From Firmicutes bacterium UBA6132 (GTDB lineage Bacteria > Bacillota_A > Clostridia > Tissierellales > Sedimentibacteraceae), in assembly GCA_002435835.1 (NCBI GenBank), contig DIVM01000117.1, positions 884 to 10,923 on the forward strand: DNA of 10,040 bases, written 5' to 3'. The notes beneath the pieces are model-generated. The model saw only the letters and a program-made list of their open reading frames with translations. It did no database searches and was not told the origin of the DNA. Every line of letters starts with the position of its first letter. The stretch's first letter is position 1. The translations under genes and the position numbers were made by a program. This document shows, one piece after another, positions 1-4,307 of this stretch.

Positions 1-252
1 TTTCTTGCAAGCGGAGTAATTATATCAATATTTAGGCCTGGTCCTTCTGAAACAGATGTTATGAGATTTATGTCTGGAATGATGGCTGCTATGGAAAACT
101 CCATTATGGGTGTAGCAATGAGTATTGAAGGAAACGATACTTTTAATAGAATATTATCATTTTCATATTTTATGCTTACACCTATTATAGCTATTAGCAT
201 AGTAATAGGTTTTGTAATTAGGTTTATGCATAGGAGGGGTGAGGATGTTTGA
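1..252 (+). CDS. C-terminal part of an unrecognised membrane protein (5' end outside window)
   Basis: The reading frame is open from the first base of the window and stops at TGA 250-252, so only the last 83 residues are seen. The start lies upstream; the ATG at 61 is internal and has no Shine-Dalgarno site. The visible part has a short hydrophobic stretch at its beginning, then a Met-rich hydrophilic/amphipathic section (seven Met within about 20 residues from codon 21), and a clear transmembrane helix near residues 53-76, followed by a basic end (RFMHRRGEDV) that is probably cytoplasmic. I do not recognise the family. The end overlaps the Shine-Dalgarno site and first codons of the next gene (ATG 245), so the two are almost certainly co-transcribed and translationally coupled. 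The Met content matches the two following genes and suggests a shared metal-related envelope role, which is inference. Confidence 0.7.
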   Translation, partial: FLASGVIISIFRPGPSETDVMRFMSGMMAAMENSIMGVAMSIEGNDTFNRILSFSYFMLTPIIAISIVIGFVIRFMHRRGEDV

Positions 253-589
253 TAAGAAAAAACTTAACTTTTGGCGATTGGCTGTTCTCTTTTTAGGTAT
301 GACCATTACAATATTATTTCTATTATGGAGTTCTCCAAATAAGTCAAAGTCTGCTATGATGGACAGCAGTATGGGTAGCATGATGAAAAATATGCATGCA
401 TCTAATTTGAATATTTATGGATTGTTTCAAAATCCAGGTAATGAGCAATCGCAAGCATCTAATACTGCAGAACATCATGAAAATTCTGCAGCATACAAAA
501 TTGGTGTTCTAACGTCAAGTATAGTATTTCTATTACTTCCACTTTTAATTGGTGGCTCTATTATACTTGCAATAATATGGATAAAGTAG
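245..589 (+). CDS. Two-TM membrane protein with Met/His-rich external loop
   Basis: This encodes 114 residues from ATG 245. The frame opens at GTG 239, but AGGAGG at 232-237 lies only one base from that GTG and seven bases from the ATG at 245, so 245 is preferred. There is a transmembrane helix at about residues 10-28 and another at about 88-112. The loop between them starts with a Met cluster (six Met in about 14 residues, around residues 38-51, with His just after) and later has a His-His pair. With a basic N-terminus inside, the loop would lie outside the membrane. Such Met/His patterns are known from Cu(I)/Ag(I)-binding periplasmic segments, but no named family is recognised here and metal binding is inference. 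The gene overlaps its upstream neighbour and is directly followed by the next, forming a compact operon. Confidence 0.75.
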   Translation: MFDKKKLNFWRLAVLFLGMTITILFLLWSSPNKSKSAMMDSSMGSMMKNMHASNLNIYGLFQNPGNEQSQASNTAEHHENSAAYKIGVLTSSIVFLLLPLLIGGSIILAIIWIK

Positions 590-598
590 GTGAAAGAT

Positions 599-1105
599 AT
601 GGATATATTAGGATTAATAGGGCAGCAGTATATGTTTTTACTTCTTGTAGTTCTATTTTTAGGATTCGGATTAGGTACATGGGCTATTATAAAGGGCGTG
701 TTTAGTAAAAAAGAAAAAACAGATTTTGTAAAAACAAAAGTAAATTTAAACACAAATAAAACGTCAACAGATTCTGAAGTAACTAAAGTTAAAGGCGATG
801 TAATTATGAATAATAAATGGATAAGATTATCGGTATTTTCATTAGTCGGTATTATAATGAGTATCAGTATCTTGGGATTCGTTACAAATAATAACATAAT
901 GAACACGAACTATGCAAATGCTATGAACAATCATAGTGGACAAACTGTGAATTCTTCCTATGATACAAATATGCAAAACCAATTATATCAAATGCAAATG
1001 CAATTAAATCAAATGCAAATACAATTACAGAATATGAATAGCTCAAGTAGTTCCAACATGAGTAGTGGTAGCAATAGTAATATGCAAATGACAGGCGGTA
1101 TGTAA
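599..1105 (+). CDS. Two-TM membrane protein with long Met/Gln/Asn-rich tail
   Basis: This encodes 168 residues from ATG 599. A GTG at 590 is in frame, but the only Shine-Dalgarno-like site, AGGTG 588-592, fits ATG 599 (spacing 6). Transmembrane helices lie at about residues 11-33 and 75-95, separated by a Lys/Thr-rich linker. The tail (about 100-168) is low complexity: Asn, Ser, Gln and about ten Met, with a QMQMQLNQMQIQLQNM core at 131-146 that could form a short coiled coil and offers spaced Met ligands. Residue 70 is an internal Met followed by a Lys/Arg and hydrophobic stretch that looks like a second N-terminus, so the protein may derive from a fusion. The family is not recognised. It is the last gene of the operon and ends just before a strong inverted repeat. 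Metal binding by the tail is inference. Confidence 0.75.
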   Translation: MDILGLIGQQYMFLLLVVLFLGFGLGTWAIIKGVFSKKEKTDFVKTKVNLNTNKTSTDSEVTKVKGDVIMNNKWIRLSVFSLVGIIMSISILGFVTNNNIMNTNYANAMNNHSGQTVNSSYDTNMQNQLYQMQMQLNQMQIQLQNMNSSSSSNMSSGSNSNMQMTGGM

Positions 1106-1120
1106 TTTATCATTAACAGT

Positions 1121-1166
1121 TAGAAGCATATGTAATCTGAAGATTACATATGCTTCTATTGTATTG
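1121..1166 (+). terminator. Perfect 18-bp inverted repeat, probable terminator of the 1-1105 operon
   Basis: TAGAAGCATATGTAATCT (1121-1138) is followed after only GA by its exact reverse complement (1141-1158), so in RNA the loop must open a few pairs. It begins 16 bases after the stop of the upstream gene. The T-tract behind it (TTGTATTGT) is poor, so termination efficiency is uncertain. The symmetric structure could work in both directions. Confidence 0.65.
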
Positions 1167-1453
1167 TAATTGCAATGCTTATCGTTCCTTTACAACATTT
1201 ATAATCTTTTTACCGATATTTTTAGGAGTAAAAAATTTTAGGGCGTTTTATTGCGTGAAATTAATCTTAGTGATTTTGTTTTTTAATTTTTGTAATATAT
1301 TGTTTAAATGGTATATTTAAGGGTATATAATTTTTGAATAAAATATAAAATTTAAGGTGTATTTGATCGATTGCCAACACAGCAGAGATAGAAATTACCA
1401 TTAGAATCTGATTTTCATTATTTGTTTTAAAAATAATAATAGGAGGCGTTATT
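1167..1453. other. Intergenic region with possible promoter and long leader
   Basis: No convincing ORF is seen. The best promoter guess for the gene at 1454 is TATAAT at 1326-1331 (or TATATA 1324-1329) with a weak TTGTTT at 1300-1305. This would give a leader of about 115 bases. The leader (roughly 1338-1440) is less AT-rich than its surroundings in parts (GATCGATTGCCAACACAGCAG), but I recognise no riboswitch. It lacks the 11-bp CAT repeat found before seven other genes of the window. Confidence 0.3.
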
Positions 1454-1702
1454 ATGAAAAAGGTAAGATTAGTTTTTGTAGCAGCAATGGTTATTGTAAT
1501 GATTTTTCAAGTTGTTGCATTTGCAGCACCTACAGGAGGATTTTCTGATCAAGCGAACCCTTCTATTCGTGCTCAGGCTTGGGAACCAATGGGTATGTGC
1601 ACAAATTTTGGTCAACACATAAGCATGCACATATCACATTTAAAAGGAACTGGAGATTTCGATAATGCATCTGACATTACTCATAAATTCTGTGAACATT
1701 AA
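1454..1702 (+). CDS. Small secreted Cys/His/Met protein
   Basis: This encodes 82 residues. The start ATG 1454 is set by AGGAGG at 1441-1446 with spacing 7. A classical Sec signal peptide fills residues 1-24 (MKK, hydrophobic core, AFA|AP), with cleavage probably after VAFA. The mature part of about 58 residues contains two Cys (49 and 80), five His (55, 59, 62, 77, 82) and three Met (46, 48, 58), with MGMC and HISMHISH as the dense parts. That composition suits an extracytoplasmic metal-binding or disulfide-containing peptide, though no family is recognised. There is no lipobox, so it would be released or loosely wall-associated. It is a single gene, isolated between a weak promoter region and its own terminator. 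The function is unknown and the metal link is inference. Confidence 0.75.
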   Translation: MKKVRLVFVAAMVIVMIFQVVAFAAPTGGFSDQANPSIRAQAWEPMGMCTNFGQHISMHISHLKGTGDFDNASDITHKFCEH

Positions 1703-1760
1703 TAAATAAAAGTTATGGGAAAATGATATAAATTGGCAAAACGGAATTTCCTAATAAAGA

Positions 1761-1809
1761 GCACCTTAAATATTAAAAATATAATTAATATTTATAGGTG
1801 CCTTTATTT
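1761..1809 (+). terminator. Rho-independent terminator after the secreted protein gene
   Basis: GCACCTTAAATATTA (1761-1775) pairs with TAATATTTATAGGTGC (1786-1801) apart from one bulged T at 1795. The run CTTTATTTT follows. The GC-rich foot, long AT stem and T-run make this a good terminator for the 1454-1702 gene. Confidence 0.75.
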
Positions 1810-1863
1810 TGAAAAATGCAACTAATTCAGATTAAATAATAATTATTATAACTTTAAATTTAG

Positions 1864-2052
1864 ATGAGCTGTCAACACTGCGTTAATCACGCAAATGAAG
1901 TATTAAGCGAACTTAATGGAGTAACAAAAGTAAATGTAAATCTTGATGGCAAATATGCATAATTAGAAGCAAATTCAGATGTAGATGATAAAGACATTAA
2001 TTTTGCAATTGAAGATGCAGGATATGAAGTAGTAAAAATAGAAGTAATATAA
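1864..2052 (+). pseudogene. Decayed CopZ-like heavy-metal-associated (HMA) domain
   Basis: The frame from ATG 1864 reads MSCQHCVNHANEVLSELNGV and continues to an in-frame TAA at 1960-1962. After it the same frame resumes with a normal HMA second half ending DINFAIEDAGYEVVKIEVI and a final TAA at 2050-2052. The MxCxxC Cu(I)/Zn site, the GVxxVxVNL strand and the DAGYEV end are diagnostic of the HMA fold of copper chaperones and P-type ATPase N-termini. The stop right after one domain points to a stand-alone chaperone like CopZ. Two lesions are visible: the stop at codon 33, and loss of the first beta strand and start (TAG directly precedes the ATG and there is no Shine-Dalgarno site). A sequencing error could explain one lesion but hardly both. 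A terminator follows at once, as for an intact former gene. Confidence 0.8.
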
Positions 2053-2075
2053 TAAAGATAATATTTAATAGATTA

Positions 2076-2107
2076 GGGTCACTTACATATTAGGTGGCCT
2101 TTTTTTG
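2076..2107 (+). terminator. Terminator after the CopZ-like pseudogene
   Basis: GGTCAC (2077-2082) pairs with GTGGCC (2094-2099) with one G-U pair, enclosing an AT-rich loop, and is followed by seven or more T. This is a classical intrinsic terminator left behind the decayed chaperone gene. Confidence 0.75.
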
Positions 2108-2119
2108 TTAATTAAAATA

Positions 2120-2269
2120 ATGTCATTTTTAAATTTAATATATTTGCAAAGTGTTTATGCAGATAAGCAGAATCCTTATATTGAAGTGTTTTATCTTAAA
2201 GATGATGAATTTGCTTTTGGCGGTGGAAATATATTAAGAAAAGGATATCGAATGCTACTTACAATATAA
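2120..2269 (+). pseudogene. Short unrecognised ORF, possible gene remnant
   Basis: The frame ATG 2120 to TAA 2267-2269 gives 49 residues, containing NPYIEVFYLKDDEFAFGGGN and ending RKGYRMLLTI. The residue mix and Gly-Gly-Gly turn look more like a piece of a folded protein than random AT-rich translation. However, there is no Shine-Dalgarno site or promoter, and it begins only 13 bases after a terminator. A small hairpin (ACTTA/TAAGT at 2260-2274) with a T-run follows, resembling a gene end. I do not recognise the family. It could be the C-terminal scrap of a lost gene or chance. Confidence 0.3.
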
Positions 2270-2332
2270 GTGACTTTTTTGTTGATTAAAAATAAAAATT
2301 ATTTAAAAGCAACTTTTTTGTAGAAATTTAGA

Positions 2333-2367
2333 TTCTTCATAAAATCAACATATGAATTTGTTATAAA
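2333..2367 (+). promoter_or_regulatory. 11-bp repeat promoter (copy 1) for the microprotein-lgt unit
   Basis: TTCTTCATAAA (2333-2343) is followed by the weaker copy ATCAACATATG (2344-2354). The CAT triplets start at 2338 and 2349, 11 bases apart. Exactly 10 bases after the second CAT comes TATAAA (2362-2367). There is no -35 hexamer. The start codon of the 31-residue ORF lies 48 bases after the start of the -10 box. This is the weakest match of the seven promoters of this design in the window. Confidence 0.55.
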
Positions 2368-2409
2368 TAATAATATAAAATAATTTACTATTATGAAGGA
2401 GGAATGTAT

Positions 2410-2505
2410 ATGGAATATTTGTATCAGAGTTGGAGTTTCTTACTTTTTATCGGCATTATTTCATATTTAGTATACAAATTTATTGGAAGCAGTGGCAGAC
2501 AATAA
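2410..2505 (+). CDS. 31-residue single-span membrane microprotein
   Basis: ATG 2410 to TAA 2503-2505 encodes MEYLYQSWSF, then a hydrophobic helix (about residues 9-25, LLFIGIISYLVYKFI) and a short polar end GSSGRQ. The gene call rests on an excellent Shine-Dalgarno site (AAGGAGG 2396-2402, spacing 7) and a promoter of the same design as six others here. An ATG at 2404 is too close to the Shine-Dalgarno site to be the start. No family is recognised; single-span proteins of this size often act as subunits or regulators of larger membrane proteins. The Lgt-like gene begins 93 bases downstream with its own Shine-Dalgarno site and no visible promoter or strong terminator between them, so the two are probably co-transcribed. 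A weak ATACTT/AAGTAT hairpin (2531-2547) lies in the gap. Confidence 0.65.
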   Translation: MEYLYQSWSFLLFIGIISYLVYKFIGSSGRQ

Positions 2506-2598
2506 TGGTAAAAATGACAAAAATCTTTAAATACTTCAAAAAAGTATAAGTTTAAAAAATAAATTAATAGTTTTGAAAATTAAGGAGGGAATAAATTT

Positions 2599-3429
2599 AT
2601 GAAAGAAATATTTAGTTTTGGACCAATTCATATTTACTTTTTTGGTTTAATGGTAGTATTAGGTATTATTGCTGGAAGCATTTTTGCTATAAAGCAGGCA
2701 GAAAAAAGAGGAATCATTGAAGATACAATACTTAATGTCATTATAATAATTGTAATATCTGGAGTAGTAGGAGCCAGGTTATTCTATATTTTATTTTACA
2801 ATCCAACTTATTATATAAGCAATCCATCGGAAATTTTTAAAATTTATGAAGGAGGTCTGTCAATCCATGGAGGGATATTATCGGCAATGATTGCAGGATA
2901 TATATATTCTGTTAAAAGTAAAAATTCATTTTTAAAACTTGCAGATATTATAGCAATGGCATTGCCTCTTGCACAAGGTATAGGAAGAATTGGATGCGAT
3001 GTATTTGGCAAACCAATGAGTAACATTATGATTTGGGGTGTGAATTATAGAGGACAAATATTACATCCTGCACAGGTATATGAGTTTATATTAGATTATG
3101 TATTATTTATATTTTTATGGAGAAAAAGTTATAATAAGAAATTTGAAGGTGAATTATTTAGCATATACTTAATTTCATTTCCAATTATTAGGGGTATAGT
3201 TGAATTTTTTAGAATAAATCCAGTTATTTGGGGGCCATTCTCTATATCTCATTTATTAAGTTTAATTTTTGTTATCATAGGAATTGTAATTTATAAATTA
3301 CTTTCAAATAAGTATTCAGATAATAAAATAGAGAAGTTTGAAAATAAAATTAAGTTAATAAATTCTATTTTTTATTTATTAATATTAATAATTATATCTT
3401 TAATTATATTTTATTATGTTCAAGGATAA
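2599..3429 (+). CDS. lgt: Prolipoprotein diacylglyceryl transferase, Lgt-like
   Basis: This is a 276-residue polytopic membrane protein. Lgt moves diacylglycerol from phosphatidylglycerol to the lipobox Cys of prolipoproteins. Family marks visible are GAR (58-60), GGLSIHGG (85-92, with the His equivalent to E. coli His103), GIGRIG (127-132, with the essential-type Arg130), HPAQVYE (156-162) and RGIVEFFR (198-205). In the central signature the usual N-F-x-N-x-E after GRIG is replaced by C-D-V-F-G-K (133-138), so the conserved Asn and Glu are missing. This suggests a divergent subgroup or paralogue rather than the housekeeping enzyme. A charged linker (about 235-252) and an extra C-terminal helix (254-273) extend it. 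The start ATG 2599 follows AAGGAGG 2582-2588. No lipobox protein is visible in the window, so its substrate is unknown. Confidence 0.85.
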   Translation: MKEIFSFGPIHIYFFGLMVVLGIIAGSIFAIKQAEKRGIIEDTILNVIIIIVISGVVGARLFYILFYNPTYYISNPSEIFKIYEGGLSIHGGILSAMIAGYIYSVKSKNSFLKLADIIAMALPLAQGIGRIGCDVFGKPMSNIMIWGVNYRGQILHPAQVYEFILDYVLFIFLWRKSYNKKFEGELFSIYLISFPIIRGIVEFFRINPVIWGPFSISHLLSLIFVIIGIVIYKLLSNKYSDNKIEKFENKIKLINSIFYLLILIIISLIIFYYVQG

Positions 3430-3471
3430 AAGTGTAAGTATTATTATTAACATCTTCAAGAAGTAAGTAGA

Positions 3472-3503
3472 TAGAGGTCTAAATAAAATGGCTTCTATTT
3501 TTT
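3472..3503 (+). terminator. Terminator after the lgt-like gene
   Basis: TAGAGGTC (3472-3479) pairs with GGCTTCTA (3490-3497) using two G-U pairs, and TTTTTT follows at 3498-3503. It lies 42 bases after the stop codon and closes the microprotein-lgt unit. Confidence 0.7.
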
Positions 3504-3505
3504 AA

Positions 3506-3583
3506 GGTTTTGGTAGGTATCCAACACCAATTGTTAGAGAGGTAATTGGCGAGTATTTAATAACAAATGGAAGAATTCCCTAA
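3506..3583 (+). pseudogene. Short coding-like remnant ending at TAA 3581
   Basis: Between the terminator and the next promoter, the frame from 3506 reads GFGRYPTPIVREVIGEYLIT followed by NGRIP and TAA. It has no start codon and is preceded by an in-frame TAA at 3503-3505. The codon and residue pattern (YPTPIVREVIGEYL) looks like the end of a real protein, but I cannot name the family. The end overlaps a small hairpin, TCCCTAA/TTAGGGA (3577-3593). It is possibly scrap from a deletion or insertion event, and chance cannot be excluded. Confidence 0.35.
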
Positions 3584-3637
3584 TGATTAGGGATAGTTAT
3601 ACAAAAATAATTTATATAAAATAATTAAAAATAATTT

Positions 3638-3672
3638 TTCTTCATAAGTTCTTCATAATAATGCTATATAAT
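3638..3672 (+). promoter_or_regulatory. 11-bp repeat promoter (copy 2) for the Cys/His membrane protein
   Basis: This is the clearest member of the set. TTCTTCATAA occurs twice, at 3638-3647 and 3649-3658, with an exact 11-base period (CAT at 3643 and 3654). Ten bases after the second CAT is TATAAT (3667-3672). The position expected for a -35 box has no TTGACA-like sequence. The gene starts 52 bases after the start of the -10 box. Confidence 0.75.
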
Positions 3673-3718
3673 AAAGAAAATTAGCTTTCTTATATGAAAG
3701 AATATTGGAGGAATTTAT

Positions 3719-4072
3719 ATGAAATGTCATGGAGATAATAACGTAAATCAAGGAGCACATAATCACAACCCTATTAAACATATGCTACACATGGTACTTT
3801 GCTGTGGATTACCGGTGGTTATCATAGGGCTTTTACCATTTATTTCAAAGTTTAGCCCAGGATCAGGTAAATTTTTAGCTGTTATCGCACCATTTATTTG
3901 TCCAATTATGATGATAGGAATGATACCAATGATGTTAGGTGGCAGAGGTCAAAAAAAATCATGTTGTGATAGTTCAAACAGTGAAATAAATGCACCGAAT
4001 GGGCCAAATGGAGCAATTGAATTAAATATAGATAAAGCAATTGAATTTGATAATTCAATAGAAATAAAATAA
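3719..4072 (+). CDS. Cys/His-rich two-TM membrane protein
   Basis: This encodes 117 residues. ATG 3719 follows TTGGAGG at 3705-3711 with spacing 7. The N-terminus is rich in potential metal ligands (Cys3, His4, His14, His16, His21, His24). A Cys-Cys pair (28-29) sits at the mouth of the first transmembrane helix (about 26-43). A second helix (about 52-74) carries Cys61-Pro and many Met (MMIGMIPMM). After a basic stop (GRGQKK) comes another Cys-Cys pair (82-83) and an acidic tail. The layout, with paired Cys at both membrane faces and CP in a helix, suggests heavy-metal binding or transfer, but no named family is claimed. It is a single gene with its own repeat promoter and terminator. Confidence 0.8.
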   Translation: MKCHGDNNVNQGAHNHNPIKHMLHMVLCCGLPVVIIGLLPFISKFSPGSGKFLAVIAPFICPIMMIGMIPMMLGGRGQKKSCCDSSNSEINAPNGPNGAIELNIDKAIEFDNSIEIK

Positions 4073-4127
4073 ACCAATTCATTTAAGTTGTTAAATAAAT
4101 ATATAATATTCTATCTATTTCTTTAAA

Positions 4128-4180
4128 CAAAAAGGCCTACGTTTTTCTTCAAAAGATAAACTTCGTAAGCCTTTTTTTTA
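4128..4180 (+). terminator. Terminator, probably bidirectional
   Basis: AGGCCTACG (4133-4141) pairs with CGTAAGCCT (4164-4172) with one C-A mismatch. An A-run precedes it and eight T follow (4172-4179), so it can act on both strands. It closes the 3719-4072 gene. Confidence 0.8.
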
Positions 4181-4244
4181 TTATGTTTATTGCAGGTATT
4201 TTTTATTTAATAAAATATGTAAAATTTAAATGTCTAATTCGAAA

Positions 4245-4276
4245 TTCATAAATTCTCCATAACTGAATGATATAAT
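4245..4276 (+). promoter_or_regulatory. 11-bp repeat promoter (copy 3) for the spermidine-synthase-like gene
   Basis: TTCATAA (4245-4251) and TCTCCATAA (4254-4262) place CAT at 4247 and 4258, 11 bases apart. Ten bases after the second CAT is TATAAT (4271-4276). The TTG start at 4308 is 37 bases after the start of the -10 box, giving a leader of about 25 bases. Confidence 0.7.
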
Positions 4277-4307
4277 TAGTGCATAATTAAAATTATTGGA
4301 GGGCAAG

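Noticed and set aside
239..244. GTG 239 as start of the second gene
   Set aside because: AGGAGG ends one base before it, too close for initiation; ATG 245 has ideal spacing.
475..906. Long minus-strand open frame
   Set aside because: It lies opposite two well-supported plus-strand genes, has no Shine-Dalgarno site, and is the complement of their AT-rich coding. The minus-strand frames at 4433-4825, 5553-5813, 7344-7559, 2844-3026 and 9533-9934 are rejected for the same reason.
1960..1962. Recoded stop (selenocysteine or readthrough) in the HMA frame
   Set aside because: The codon is TAA, not TGA, there is no downstream recoding structure, and the frame also lacks its start and first strand, so decay is simpler.
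2263..2330. Similar strings GTGACTTTTTTGTTGA and GCAACTTTTTTGTAGA as a functional repeat
   Set aside because: They are short, T-rich and imperfect; such similarity is expected by chance in terminator-like AT-rich DNA.
4296..4307. TTG 4296 as start of the spermidine-synthase-like gene
   Set aside because: This TTG is part of the Shine-Dalgarno sequence TTGGAGGG itself. TTG 4308 lies five bases after GGAGG.
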